A DNA stretch of 64,000 nt, taken from Acinetobacter gandensis (GTDB taxonomy: Bacteria > Pseudomonadota > Gammaproteobacteria > Pseudomonadales > Moraxellaceae). The stretch lies in contig NZ_LZDS01000023.1 of the NCBI RefSeq assembly GCF_001678755.1, positions 1 to 64,000 of the forward strand. Reading direction: 5' to 3'. The notes beneath the pieces were generated by a model that was given only the letters and a program-made list of their open reading frames with translations, was not told where the DNA came from and did not search any database. The position numbers were made by a program, and so were the translations under genes. Shown here one piece after another: positions 45,547-54,456 of the stretch. Positions within the stretch are counted from its first letter, which is position 1; the number at the start of each line of letters is the position of its first letter.

Positions 45547-46394
45547 GACCAGTGCTTCATTTCTCTATGTAGAACCTGAATAGACCATTTTGCCTCAAGA
45601 GCTTTTTTTAGTCTATCTACAATATATACCGAGCGGTGTTGTCCACCTGTACAACCGATGGATACCGTCATGTAGTGACGATGCCCTTCAGCAAATGCCG
45701 GCAACCATTTATCCAAGAAATTATAAATATCTTGAAACATTTCATTGGTTTGCTCACTCTGCTGTAAAAACTGACGAACCGGCTCATCCAATCCTGAAAA
45801 TTTACGCAGCTCCATATCCCAATGCGGGTTAGGCAGATGGCGCACATCAAACACATAATCTGCGTCGAGCGGAATACCATGCTTATAGCCAAAGGACTGT
45901 AAAATCAGAATTAAATTATCTGCTTGCCCAAGTTTCGACAGTAAAGTGTGCTTTAAATCATGTACGCTCTTATCCGTAGTATCAATATGCACGGTAGAAC
46001 GTAACTGAATTGGAATCAGAAGATTTTTCTCTTCTTGAATACATTCATTTAAACTTTTGAAACGGTTTGCCAGCGGATGTGGTCGTCGAGATGAACTGAA
46101 ACGCGCAATCAATTCCTGATCACGTGTGGTCAAGTAAATAATATCAACTGAGCCATGTCGCTGTAATTGTTGAAAAACCTGATCGAACTCTTGAAGATCA
46201 GCGCGGGTGCTTCGAACATCGACACCCAACGCTAACTGTTCTAGATTGTTTTCAGCATTAAGTTTTTCAACAATTTCGGGGAGTAACGCCAAGGGCAAAT
46301 TATCAATACAGTAATAGCCAAGATCTTCAAGTACCTGCAATGCAGAAGACTTACCTGAACCGGACTGACCTGTAACAATTAATATGCGCTTCAT
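45543..46394 (-). CDS. rapZ: RNase adapter protein RapZ
   Basis: 283-residue P-loop protein (Walker A GQSGSGKS at residues 9-16). It carries [16 protein letters not shown] and the C-terminal RNA-binding/phosphosensor block [23 protein letters not shown]. In E. coli it binds small RNAs of the GlmY/GlmZ pair and guides RNase E to set glucosamine-6-phosphate synthesis. Whether Acinetobacter has those RNAs is unclear. It starts 23 bases after panC and is coupled to npr. Confidence 0.95.
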   Translation of the reverse strand: MKRILIVTGQSGSGKSSALQVLEDLGYYCIDNLPLALLPEIVEKLNAENNLEQLALGVDVRSTRADLQEFDQVFQQLQRHGSVDIIYLTTRDQELIARFSSSRRPHPLANRFKSLNECIQEEKNLLIPIQLRSTVHIDTTDKSVHDLKHTLLSKLGQADNLILILQSFGYKHGIPLDADYVFDVRHLPNPHWDMELRKFSGLDEPVRQFLQQSEQTNEMFQDIYNFLDKWLPAFAEGHRHYMTVSIGCTGGQHRSVYIVDRLKKALEAKWSIQVLHREMKHWS

Positions 46395-46417
46395 CGCGGA
46401 GTTACCCCATTCCCGTT

Positions 46418-47266
46418 TTAAGCTGCAGGGTATTTAACCTGCAAATTATCAATTAGACGTGTTGCACCCAATTTAGCTGCAACAAATAACACCACATCTT
46501 GATCAAACTGCTCAATTTTTTGCAATTCTGGTGTTCGTGCTTCTATATAGTCCACAACAAAGCCAGCTGCTGTCAATGTGGTATTCATATTCGCTAACAC
46601 TTCAGCCAGTGCTGTACCAGCAAGCAATTCAGCTTCTGCTGTTTGCAAAGTCTTATAAATCGTTGGAGCAATCGCACGATTTTCAGCACTTAAATAGCCA
46701 TTACGTGAACTAAGTGCCAAGCCGTCTTCAGCGCGAGTAATTGGCACACCAATCACTTCAAGCGGAATATTTAAGTCACGAACAAATTGACGAATCACTG
46801 CCAACTGCTGGAAATCTTTTTGACCAAAGAAAGCAAAATTCGGTTGAACAATATTAAATAATTTAGTGACAACCACAGCAACACCGTCAAAATGGCCTGG
46901 GCGCTGTAAACCACATAGGTCATTGGTGATATCACTCACTGCAATATTGGTCAGGCGTGGCTTATTACCATACATTTGCTCTACAGTCGGTGCAAATACA
47001 ATGTCGCAGCCCACTTCAGCAAGTAAATGCTGATCTTGTTCTAAAGTACGTGGGTAGCTATCGAAGTCCTCATTTGGGCCAAACTGAATAGGGTTAACAA
47101 AAATACTGACCACTACCACATCGCAAAGTTTACGAGCTTCACGTACCAAGTTCAGATGACCTTCGTGCAAGTTCCCCATTGTTGGTACAAAGCCAATAAT
47201 TTTACGTGCAGCGCGCGCTGGATTAAGTGAAGCGCTTAAACCCTGGATCGTAGTTTCAGTTTTCAT
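46418..47266 (-). CDS. panC: Pantothenate synthetase
   Basis: Condenses pantoate and beta-alanine with ATP. 282 residues. HIGH-like motif [11 protein letters not shown] in [11 protein letters not shown], then [43 protein letters not shown], and the KMSKS-like SSRNGYLS. panB ends three bases upstream, so panB-panC form a coupled pair. A small GCAGG/CCTGC dyad lies at the panC stop but has no T tail. Confidence 0.97.
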   Translation of the reverse strand: MKTETTIQGLSASLNPARAARKIIGFVPTMGNLHEGHLNLVREARKLCDVVVVSIFVNPIQFGPNEDFDSYPRTLEQDQHLLAEVGCDIVFAPTVEQMYGNKPRLTNIAVSDITNDLCGLQRPGHFDGVAVVVTKLFNIVQPNFAFFGQKDFQQLAVIRQFVRDLNIPLEVIGVPITRAEDGLALSSRNGYLSAENRAIAPTIYKTLQTAEAELLAGTALAEVLANMNTTLTAAGFVVDYIEARTPELQKIEQFDQDVVLFVAAKLGATRLIDNLQVKYPAA

Positions 47267-47269
47267 GTA

Positions 47270-48079
47270 TTACAACTCAATCTGGAATGTATGTTCTGGT
47301 GCTGGGAATGTGCCATCGAGCACAGCCGCGTGATACGCTTTAAACGCATCAACAATTGCAGTTTCACCTGCTTGTTCTTTCATAAAATTACGGACAAATT
47401 TAGCGACATGGCTAAATGTGAGCCCTAACATATCTTGTTGAACCAATACTTGTGCATCAGTTTCTGCACCTGCACCAATCCCAATTACTGGCGTATTCGG
47501 GAACAATGCACTGATTTCTTTGCCGACTTGTGCTGGAACACATTCAAGCAGCAACATGGCTGCACCTGCATCAACCACCGCCTGACAATCAGCAATGAGT
47601 TTATCCGCAGTTTCACGGGTACGCGCTTGAACTTTGTAGCCACCAAAAACGTGTACAGACTGCGGCGTTAAACCTAGATGCACGCAGACTGGAATACCGT
47701 TACGAGTTAGAACTTCCACGGTTTCTGCCAACCAAGCACCGCCCTCTAATTTGACCATTTGCGCGCCAGCTTGCATGACGGTTTTTGAGTTCTGTAACGC
47801 ATCATTTAAAGTGGCATAGGTCATAAATGGTAAATCAGTCAAAATAAACGCATGTTTATTTCCTCGACGTACCGCCGCAGTGTGATATGCCATATCTTCA
47901 ACGGTAACAGGTAAAGTTGAATCACATCCTTGAATGGTCATTCCTAATGAATCGCCAATTAAAATACTATCAACTTCAGCAACTTCCATTGCTTTCGCCA
48001 TGCTTGCATCGTAACAAGTCAGGCAGGAGAATTTGCGCCCTTCGGCTTTACGTTTTTTTAAGTCACTTAGACTAATCAT
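47270..48079 (-). CDS. panB: 3-methyl-2-oxobutanoate hydroxymethyltransferase
   Basis: First committed step of pantothenate synthesis: adds a hydroxymethyl group from methylene-THF to ketoisovalerate. 269 residues forming a TIM barrel: [38 protein letters not shown] (substrate Lys and Glu), [19 protein letters not shown] and [15 protein letters not shown]. It lies 45 bases after folK, and folK's pterin pathway supplies the folate used here. Confidence 0.97.
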   Translation of the reverse strand: MISLSDLKKRKAEGRKFSCLTCYDASMAKAMEVAEVDSILIGDSLGMTIQGCDSTLPVTVEDMAYHTAAVRRGNKHAFILTDLPFMTYATLNDALQNSKTVMQAGAQMVKLEGGAWLAETVEVLTRNGIPVCVHLGLTPQSVHVFGGYKVQARTRETADKLIADCQAVVDAGAAMLLLECVPAQVGKEISALFPNTPVIGIGAGAETDAQVLVQQDMLGLTFSHVAKFVRNFMKEQAGETAIVDAFKAYHAAVLDGTFPAPEHTFQIEL

Positions 48080-48124
48080 TTCAATATTCCTCGGATGACG
48101 ACTTTCACAAGTGGTCTTTCAATA

Positions 48125-48610
48125 CTAAATATTCGCCCAATTCCCAGCATCCAAAACTGTTAAGTTTGGATTATCCAAGATGGCTAAACTTTTTAATAAT
48201 TGTCCTTTAATCACTAGATTTGGATCGATATCAAGCAATGGTCGCAATACAAAATCACGCTCTAACACACCCACATGTGGAACCGTTAGACGTTCATTTT
48301 GAATCTGCTCATCACCATAAATTAACAAATCTAAATCTAATGTCCGTTCGCCCCAATGACGTAGACGAACACGACCCGACTCTTGTTCAAAGCGCTGTAA
48401 TTCATCCAATAAGGCCAATGGCGCTAAATCAGTCTGAAGTTGTACAGCAGCATTTAAATAATTTGGTTGATCTTGCGGTCCCATCGGTGGACTTTGGTAC
48501 AACTGGGACACTTGAAGCGGCCCCAGAGTTGCAAGTTTATGTACTGCTTCAGTCAAAATCTGAAGCGAGTCACCTAAATTACTCCCCAATCCAATATACG
48601 TCTTAATCAT
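48125..48610 (-). CDS. folK: 6-hydroxymethyl-7,8-dihydropterin pyrophosphokinase
   Basis: 161-residue folate-pathway enzyme that transfers pyrophosphate from ATP to the pterin. Motifs: YIGLGSNLGDSLQIL, SQLYQSPPMGPQDQPNYLNAAVQLQTD, and RLRHWGERTLDLDLLIYGDE with the metal Asp pair, followed by TVPHVGVLERDFVLRPL. Its ATG overlaps the pcnB stop by four bases. Confidence 0.96.
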   Translation of the reverse strand: MIKTYIGLGSNLGDSLQILTEAVHKLATLGPLQVSQLYQSPPMGPQDQPNYLNAAVQLQTDLAPLALLDELQRFEQESGRVRLRHWGERTLDLDLLIYGDEQIQNERLTVPHVGVLERDFVLRPLLDIDPNLVIKGQLLKSLAILDNPNLTVLDAGNWANI

Positions 48611-50070
48611 TGAGTTGGCCCAAAAATCACTTGGCTCAAATCCCTTTTCACACGACGACGCTTCATAATTGGATGATCTGCCCCAATTTCACCACTCGCA
48701 GAAGCAGCAACAACAGAAACAGTACGCTCATGCGCACTCACTTTCGGCTTACGTTGACGACGATTACGCGGCTCAGGCTCATTTACCAAAGGTTCAATTT
48801 CAGTTTGCTGTTGAGCATTTTTTGGCTCAACCTCATCTTGAGTCGCTTTGCGTCGATTTTTCGCACGTTGGCGGTTATATTGGCTAATGGCACGTTCTTT
48901 CTCATCCGTACTCATTTGCTGATATTCATCCCACCACAAGCCCATACCTTGCGTGCTGTCATCACCTGATTTTTCGCGCAGCAACAAGAAGTCAAAACCT
49001 GCACGGAAACGCGCATGGCCAGAAAGTGCTTCAATTTGTTGTGGTTTTGGATTTAACAAACGAGTTTGCATTTCCCAAACTTCACGAATAAATGTTTCAG
49101 CAAAACGTGGGATAATGGTACGTGTTGCTTGACGTTTTAACACGTCTAGACCAGCTTGCGCACGGGCTTCAGCAGGTACCATGCCTTTATTTAAATAAAA
49201 TTGGCAACGCTCTTGGAAAGGAATCCATAACAACACTGCATAGAAAAATGCAGGGTTAATGGTCTTCCCTATCGAGATTCGTTGATCGGTATTTTTTGCT
49301 GCCAATTCAATAAATGCATTCACATCTGGTTTGATATCTGCAAATAATTGATGCCAAATACCAAAATCAATCAGCATCGGAAGTACGCGCTTCAAATGCC
49401 CCATCGTGAATAATTTTTGCGATTCATCATATAGACGATGTGGAGAGACATCACGCAGTAATTGAGTTAATTCGGGTGTAAATACATCCAAAATTTTCTC
49501 ATCAATACTAAAATTCAGTTTTGCCGCAAAACGTAGAGTACGAAGCATCCGAACGGGATCTTCTTCAAATCGTAATTGCGGATCGCCCAATAAACGTAAT
49601 GTCTTATGTTTGATATCATCAACTGCATTACAAAAATCAAGCACAATGCCTTTGCGTGGTTGGTAATACATGGCATTGATAGAAAAATCACGGCGGGCAA
49701 AGTCTTGTTCAATCGTGCCCCAATTATTGTCGCGTAAAATCATCCCAGCTGCTGAGGTAACAGCCTTTTTCGGTGGCGCACGGAAAGTTGCAACTTCAAT
49801 TAGTTCACGGCCTGAGTAGACATGAGCAAGCTCAAAACGACGGCCAATAATTCGGCAACGTCGTCCAAAGACTTCTTTCACTTGGGCTGGAGTCGCATTG
49901 GTAACAGCATCAAAATCTTTAGGTGCATGACCAAGCATGAGGTCACGGACACCGCCCCCCACGATATAAGCTTCATAGCCTGCCTTATTTAAGGCATCAA
50001 TCACATCTAAAATGGAAGAAGGTAATTGTGCGGTTGATAAACCACATTTTGACGCGCGCAAAGTTTGCAA
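48607..50070 (-). CDS. pcnB: Poly(A) polymerase I
   Basis: Adds 3' A tails that speed RNA decay. 487 residues. The N-terminal nucleotidyltransferase head has YIVGGGVRDLMLGHAPKDFDAVTNATP and its DxD, then RRDFSINAMYY and RFEEDPVRMLRTLRFAAKL. The C-terminus is a long basic, disordered tail (NRQRAKNRRKATQDE ... RRQRKPKV). The frame has only TTG starts near the 5' end; the one at 50070 has an AGGAG site about 10 bases upstream. E. coli pcnB also uses a non-ATG start to keep the enzyme scarce. First gene of pcnB-folK-panB-panC-rapZ-npr-yjgA. Confidence 0.94.
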   Translation of the reverse strand: MQTLRASKCGLSTAQLPSSILDVIDALNKAGYEAYIVGGGVRDLMLGHAPKDFDAVTNATPAQVKEVFGRRCRIIGRRFELAHVYSGRELIEVATFRAPPKKAVTSAAGMILRDNNWGTIEQDFARRDFSINAMYYQPRKGIVLDFCNAVDDIKHKTLRLLGDPQLRFEEDPVRMLRTLRFAAKLNFSIDEKILDVFTPELTQLLRDVSPHRLYDESQKLFTMGHLKRVLPMLIDFGIWHQLFADIKPDVNAFIELAAKNTDQRISIGKTINPAFFYAVLLWIPFQERCQFYLNKGMVPAEARAQAGLDVLKRQATRTIIPRFAETFIREVWEMQTRLLNPKPQQIEALSGHARFRAGFDFLLLREKSGDDSTQGMGLWWDEYQQMSTDEKERAISQYNRQRAKNRRKATQDEVEPKNAQQQTEIEPLVNEPEPRNRRQRKPKVSAHERTVSVVAASASGEIGADHPIMKRRRVKRDLSQVIFGPTQ

Positions 50071-50205
50071 AAGACGCTGTCTCCTACGTCTGAACGTAAA
50101 ATTCTTAAGATGTTGCTAATGATATCTCTAACACAATCAAAGGGCAATTTGATTCTCCCTCTGTTGGATTCAAAGCTTAATAGATTTACAAAGTTTTCAG
50201 TTGGC

Positions 50206-50643
50206 TTAGAGTGCCATTCTAGCTTTATTTTTGGCAAATAAAGCTGGCCCAATCCCCTTCACCAACTGAATATCTTCAATGGTTTTAAATTTTCCATTTT
50301 TAGTGCGGTATTCCACAATGGCATCAGCTTTTTTTTGACCGATACCGTTCAATGATTGCAACTCTGCTACCGAAGCCGTATTAATGCGGATTTGATTGGC
50401 TTGTGAACTCGCTGATAATGCAGGCCGTGCTAAATAATGATTGGTTGACTGTGTCGCTGTTTGCTTTTGAGTTGAATGTTGCTGATGCTTTATAACACCC
50501 GCTTTTTTGAGTTGCTGATCTTGTGATTGCTGCAAGGCTTTCCACTCGGCATAACCCGAATTACTTTCGGCATAACCAAATGGTGAAAACAAGACAGCAA
50601 TACACATCAAATAAAATACTTCAATCTTGAGTTTTTTTCTCAT
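50206..50643 (-). CDS. comEA: ComEA-type helix-hairpin-helix DNA-binding protein
   Basis: 145 residues. The N-terminal hydrophobic segment (IEVFYLMCIAVLFSPFGYA) is a Sec signal or anchor. A Gln/Ser/Thr-rich linker of about 60 residues follows. The C-terminal HhH domain (RINTASVAELQSLNGIGQKKADAIVEYRTKNGKFKTIEDIQLVKGIGPALFAKNKARM) matches ComEA, the periplasmic DNA receptor that pulls transforming DNA inwards. This fits the natural competence of Acinetobacter. It overlaps the end of mazG by 23 bases, so the two are coupled. Confidence 0.9.
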   Translation of the reverse strand: MRKKLKIEVFYLMCIAVLFSPFGYAESNSGYAEWKALQQSQDQQLKKAGVIKHQQHSTQKQTATQSTNHYLARPALSASSQANQIRINTASVAELQSLNGIGQKKADAIVEYRTKNGKFKTIEDIQLVKGIGPALFAKNKARMAL

Positions 50644-51439
50644 AATTAGCCTGTTGTTTTAAGTATAATTTCGCTTGTTCCCAAAGCTGATCCATTTCAG
50701 CCAAAGACAAGTCTTCTATATTTTTTTGTTGTAATTCAGCCTGTTGCTCAATATAAGCAAATCGACTTCTAAACTTGTGAATCGTACTCAGCAGTGCCAT
50801 TTCACTCGAAACGCCTATCTTACGGCCAACATTGACCAGTGAAAATAAGCAATCTCCAAATTCATCGAATATTTCGTCGGAATTTTGCGATTTTAAAGCA
50901 TCTTTCAACTCTCCCAGTTCTTCTTCAAGCTTGCCATAAGCACCATCAATATCTGCAAAATCAAAACCAATTTTTGCTACATTTTTTTGAATTGCATCTG
51001 CTTGTGACAACGCGGGTGCATGTTTTATTTCACTTAATCTAGATTGAGATTTGCCTTGCTTTTCTTGTAACTTTATTTGCTGCCAAAGTGTTGCAACATC
51101 TTCGGCACTTAACGCTGAAAATTGTTCTGCTTGAAAAACATGTGGATGGCGACGAATTAATTTATCCGTAATGGCTTGTACGACATCATGAAAATCAAAA
51201 GCCCCTTGTTCACTGTACATCTGTGACTGGAAAACCACTTGTAGTAATAAATCCCCAAGTTCATCTTTTACATCATTGACCTGCCCAGAACGTACAGCAG
51301 CTTCGACCTCATAAGCTTCTTCTATTGCATAGCGTGTCAAGCTTTCTGGCGTTTGTTGCTGATCCCATGGACATTGTTCACGAAGTTGTTTCATTACCGC
51401 CAATAACTGTTCCATGTGGACACTCACTTTTTTACTCAC
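50621..51439 (-). CDS. mazG: Nucleoside triphosphate pyrophosphohydrolase MazG
   Basis: 272-residue enzyme that hydrolyses NTPs and dNTPs to monophosphates. Two MazG repeats: the first with CPWDQQQTPESLTRYAIEEAYEVEAAV and DVKDELGDLLLQVVFQSQM, carrying the EExxE and ExxD metal ligands; the second with KLEEELGELKDALKSQNSDEIFDEFGDCLFSLVNVGRKI. The length is that of the E. coli protein. It has been linked to clearing damaged nucleotides and lowering ppGpp. Confidence 0.93.
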   Translation of the reverse strand: MSKKVSVHMEQLLAVMKQLREQCPWDQQQTPESLTRYAIEEAYEVEAAVRSGQVNDVKDELGDLLLQVVFQSQMYSEQGAFDFHDVVQAITDKLIRRHPHVFQAEQFSALSAEDVATLWQQIKLQEKQGKSQSRLSEIKHAPALSQADAIQKNVAKIGFDFADIDGAYGKLEEELGELKDALKSQNSDEIFDEFGDCLFSLVNVGRKIGVSSEMALLSTIHKFRSRFAYIEQQAELQQKNIEDLSLAEMDQLWEQAKLYLKQQANYEKKTQD

Positions 51440-51521
51440 CAGTACATGTATTCATTCAGTTTTGTTTGCTATGCTCAAAAATCACTCAAGGATTGAGCAC
51501 AAAAACTAGGAGCAGAATAAC

Positions 51522-52289
51522 ATGCAAAGTATTTTTATTAGTGGTGCTGCACAAGGAATTGGCGCAGCAATTGCTCGCTTATTTCATCAGCAAGGTTATA
51601 AAGTTGGGATATACGATATTAATGGCAGCCAAGCCCAACAAGTTGCAAATGAGTTAGGAAAAAATACCAAAGCTGGTCAGTTAGATGTAACTAATCCAGA
51701 GCAATGGCTGACCGCTCTCAAAGAATTTGAAACATGGGCCGGCAGCATTAACATCTTAGTGAATAATGCTGGGGTTTTATATTCAGGTGCTTTTGAACAC
51801 ACAGATTTAGCTGACCACCACAGAACCATTGATATCAATATTAAAGGGGTGATCAATGGCTGTTATACCGCTCTTCCCTTTTTAAAACGTGCTGGCTTTG
51901 CCCGTGTTATTAACTTGTCGTCAGCGTCCGCTATTTATGGTCAAGCAGACCTTGCAAGCTACTCAACTTCTAAATTTGCAGTTCGAGGGTTCACTGAAAG
52001 TTTAGATATAGAATGGCAAAAACATGGGATTCGTGTATTAGATGTTATGCCGCTATTTGTCCAAACAGCCATGGTCAAAGATATGGATGCACAAAGTATC
52101 AAGAAAATGGGGGTGAATTTAAGTGCTCAAGATGTGGCTGCACAAATTTATACTTTAGCCAATCTCAAAGAAAATGCCTTTACACCAACACACACGCCAG
52201 TAGGTGCTAAAGCCAAATTTTTATTCCATTTATCTCGCTTCAGTCCGCAGTTTGTAAACCGTTTGAGTAACCTATTTATTGCCAAATAG
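51522..52289 (+). CDS. Short-chain dehydrogenase/reductase
   Basis: 255-residue classical SDR. The cofactor loop is SGAAQGIGAAIARLFHQQGYKVGIYD, with an Asp that favours NAD(H). NNAG is in ILVNNAGVLYSGAF. The catalytic Ser is in NLSSASAIYGQ, followed by YSTSKFAVRGFTESLDIEWQKHGIRVLDVMPLFVQT with Tyr and Lys. The substrate is unknown. The ATG follows an AGGAG site with 9-base spacing. Divergent from mazG and apparently monocistronic. Confidence 0.88.
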   Translation: MQSIFISGAAQGIGAAIARLFHQQGYKVGIYDINGSQAQQVANELGKNTKAGQLDVTNPEQWLTALKEFETWAGSINILVNNAGVLYSGAFEHTDLADHHRTIDINIKGVINGCYTALPFLKRAGFARVINLSSASAIYGQADLASYSTSKFAVRGFTESLDIEWQKHGIRVLDVMPLFVQTAMVKDMDAQSIKKMGVNLSAQDVAAQIYTLANLKENAFTPTHTPVGAKAKFLFHLSRFSPQFVNRLSNLFIAK

Positions 52290-52452
52290 AATCGAAAAAA
52301 GTGATGAGTTTCAAAAAACACGAAGAATACACCAATTACATAACTTTACATTTTTGTCACATTTGAACAGGACAAAGCAACTTTTTTTGCATAATATTCG
52401 ACCGTCCTTTACATAGGTCTTTTATTTTCTAACAAAAAAAGTGAAATTATTC

Positions 52453-52872
52453 ATGAAAAAATTACTTGTACTTGCAACTGCGACAACTATTTCTATTTCT
52501 GCTTTTGCAACTACGCAATTCGCATCTTCAGAATTAAAAGCGATGGACTGTGCTACACTTGCAGTTGAAAAAGCAAACTCAAAACGTGCAATCGAAGCTG
52601 CTGACAAAAACATTGCGAACATCCAAGCATCTGCTCAAGCACCTGGCAAATCTTTAAGTAAATTTGCTGGTTTAGCTGGTGGCGCATTGGCAGCATTTGG
52701 TGGTAACTCTGAAAAAGCAGCACGTGCGGGTAACATTGCAAACAGCTTGGCTGGTGAGCAAGATACTTCTGAAGCATCTAACCTTGATATTCAACAAGCA
52801 AATAAATCTGCTGCTCAAGCAAACTTAGACAACATTGGTATCTACCAAGGTTCTAAAAAATGCAAAATCTAA
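52453..52872 (+). CDS. Exported KKCKI-tail protein, short paralog
   Basis: 139 residues with a Sec signal (MKKLLVLATATTISISAFA). The mature part has SELKAMDCATLAVEKANSKRAIEAADKNIANI, then SKFAGLAGGALAAFGGNSEKAARAGNIANSLAG, and ends AQANLDNIGIYQGSKKCKI. It is a clear paralog of the protein at 53820-54389: same order of LK..DC..LAVEK, SK.AGLAG..L.AF.G.SE.A.R.G, and NLDNI.IY....KKCKI. Cys33 and Cys137 are conserved and may form a disulfide joining the ends. A Gly/Ala-rich middle helix could be amphipathic. I used the ATG at 52453; a GTG at 52441 is possible. Family and function unknown. Confidence 0.8.
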   Translation: MKKLLVLATATTISISAFATTQFASSELKAMDCATLAVEKANSKRAIEAADKNIANIQASAQAPGKSLSKFAGLAGGALAAFGGNSEKAARAGNIANSLAGEQDTSEASNLDIQQANKSAAQANLDNIGIYQGSKKCKI

Positions 52873-52891
52873 TCTAAATCCTGTTTAGATT
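52871..52891. other. Hairpin after the short paralog
   Basis: AATCTAAA and TTTAGATT pair perfectly around TCCTG directly at the stop of the gene, without a T run. It precedes the true terminator and may stabilise the mRNA end. Confidence 0.5.
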
Positions 52892-52898
52892 AAATTTG

Positions 52899-52932
52899 AA
52901 AAAACCTTGTTCAGCCAGAGCAAGGTTTTTTT
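52899..52932. terminator. Bidirectional terminator
   Basis: AAACCTTG (52902-52909) pairs with CAAGGTTT (52921-52928), with A and T runs, between the convergent short paralog and phosphopantetheinyl transferase gene. Confidence 0.85.
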
Positions 52933-53575
52933 ATGGTGAAAATTTCAATTCAATTTTTGGAAAATTAAAACCTTTGCAATTCAATGAGCTTGACCAAGCG
53001 ATGGTCAGCATTACCTGTGCTAACTGAATATTCTGATAAGCAAATACACCCAATTGAGGATGATGACAAATACCGCCATTTTGTGTCGCATGACACTGTG
53101 TATTCAGCTCGGTCAAATTCAATCGAATGCCTAAACCAGATGCTTTAAGAACAGCCTCCTTGGTGGTCCAAACTTTAAACCAATAGTGTGGATCAAAATC
53201 AATACTCTCCCATTGTTTCATTTCCTCAGGGTGAAAGATGTGCTGCGCCATTTGTTCAAAGCGTACTTTTCGATTTAAGTCCTCTATATCGACACCCAAA
53301 TTTGCCATTTTTTGGCTACTGGCCAAAACATAATGCTGCTGACTATGGCTATGGTTGAAATGAAAATTAGGGAAATGACTAAGATAAGGCTTACCAAATT
53401 CAGTTTTGGCAAAATCTGAGCTTTTAATTTCACTATGCAGCTTTAGGGTGAGTAATTGATTTCGATATTGATAGATCGCTTGTTTACGATGCTCAATCAG
53501 TTCTTTTCGTGTTAAACCATGTGTCAGAGGAACAATATCGTTCAGCGAACTAAAATCCAAAACTATATTCGCCAT
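52931..53575 (-). CDS. 4'-phosphopantetheinyl transferase, Sfp/AcpT type
   Basis: 214-residue enzyme that moves phosphopantetheine from CoA to a carrier-protein Ser. Motifs: LGVDIEDLNRKVRFEQMAQHIFHPEEM with the metal Asp-x-Glu in DIED, then FKVWTTKEAVLKASGLGIRLNLTEL with the WxxKEA signature. The short N-domain (GKPYLSHFPNFHFNHSHSQQH) has the expected GKP and FN.SH blocks. It could serve fatty-acid carrier protein or siderophore/peptide synthetases elsewhere; no such cluster is nearby. Confidence 0.87.
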   Translation of the reverse strand: MANIVLDFSSLNDIVPLTHGLTRKELIEHRKQAIYQYRNQLLTLKLHSEIKSSDFAKTEFGKPYLSHFPNFHFNHSHSQQHYVLASSQKMANLGVDIEDLNRKVRFEQMAQHIFHPEEMKQWESIDFDPHYWFKVWTTKEAVLKASGLGIRLNLTELNTQCHATQNGGICHHPQLGVFAYQNIQLAQVMLTIAWSSSLNCKGFNFPKIELKFSP

Positions 53576-53742
53576 GACACTCTTGCCCCTTCTGATTATG
53601 ACTTGCCTTATTTACGGTCTAGTTTACTACATCAAAATATTCAGATTAAAACGAAGCATGACATAAATATTAAACCTAGCTAAATAGCAAACCAAAATTA
53701 TTTATAAAAAATAAAATATAACGTTTATTTTCAAATATTTAT

Positions 53743-53801
53743 TTTAAATAAACCTTTATTTAGATAAAATACTCTAGTTTTTTAAATACGGTTTATTTAA
53801 A
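53743..53801. promoter_or_regulatory. 12-bp inverted repeats upstream of long paralog
   Basis: TTTAAATAAACC (53743-53754) and its exact reverse complement GGTTTATTTAAA (53790-53801) are 35 bases apart and end 18 bases before the ATG at 53820. A related half site (ACGTTTATTT) lies around 53720. The arrangement suggests binding sites for a dimeric regulator. Confidence 0.5.
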
Positions 53802-53819
53802 TATATAGGGGTTTATAAA

Positions 53820-54389
53820 ATGCTAAGAAAATTATTATTCGTATGTACGGTGAGTACTTTAACGTTCAATGCACACGCGGGGCTATTAGATGCTGCCGTT
53901 GCGGTGATGGGTGCACAAAATGGCGCAATTATGGACCAAGCTGAAGCGCGTATGAGTCAAAGCCGTGCTCAAGCAGCAAGTGCAGTGGCACAAGCTGATC
54001 GTGGATATGCATCTAATTTTAATCAAGCGAGCAATAGCAACAACAGTGTATATAGCACGAGCTACTTAAAAACTTTAGATTGCACCGACCTTGCTGTAGA
54101 AAAGAAAACATTTGAACGCACCTTAGAAGCGTCTGAATTAGCAGCAAGCCAAGCCACTGCTCAACAAAATAATAAAATTTCAAAATGGGCTGGACTGGCT
54201 GGAAATACCTTGTCTGCCTTTGCAGGTCAATCTGAAACTGCGGGACGTATGGGACAATTGGCAACCGCATTTTCTGGCAACAAAAATGTTCAAACAGATG
54301 CTGCAACAGCACAGCAAACCTTAGAAGTCGCGCGTGCGAATCTAGACAATATTGAAATCTATCGCCAAGCCAAAAAATGTAAAATCTAA
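53820..54389 (+). CDS. Exported KKCKI-tail protein, long paralog
   Basis: 189 residues with a Sec signal (MLRKLLFVCTVSTLTFNAHA). A first segment is Ala/Gln/Ser/Asn-rich (AAVAVMGAQNGAIMDQAEARMSQSRAQAASAVAQADRGYASNFNQASNSNNS). Then comes the shared module: TSYLKTLDCTDLAVEKKTFERTLEAS, NKISKWAGLAGNTLSAFAGQSETAGRMGQLATAFSG, and ARANLDNIEIYRQAKKCKI. Cys88 and Cys187 match the two cysteines of the short paralog at 52453-52872. The upstream DNA is very AT-rich with a 12-bp inverted repeat. Function unknown; secreted or periplasmic. No other secretion or export genes are adjacent. Confidence 0.8.
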   Translation: MLRKLLFVCTVSTLTFNAHAGLLDAAVAVMGAQNGAIMDQAEARMSQSRAQAASAVAQADRGYASNFNQASNSNNSVYSTSYLKTLDCTDLAVEKKTFERTLEASELAASQATAQQNNKISKWAGLAGNTLSAFAGQSETAGRMGQLATAFSGNKNVQTDAATAQQTLEVARANLDNIEIYRQAKKCKI

Positions 54390-54409
54390 AAAAAATTAAA
54401 TATTAAACA

Positions 54410-54441
54410 TAAAAAAGCCCATCATGTGATGGGCTTTTTTA
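54410..54441. terminator. Bidirectional terminator
   Basis: GCCCATCA pairs perfectly with TGATGGGC around TG, with A6 and T6 runs, between the long paralog (+) and der (-). Confidence 0.93.
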
Positions 54442-54456
54442 GAAATTTAGCAGTAA

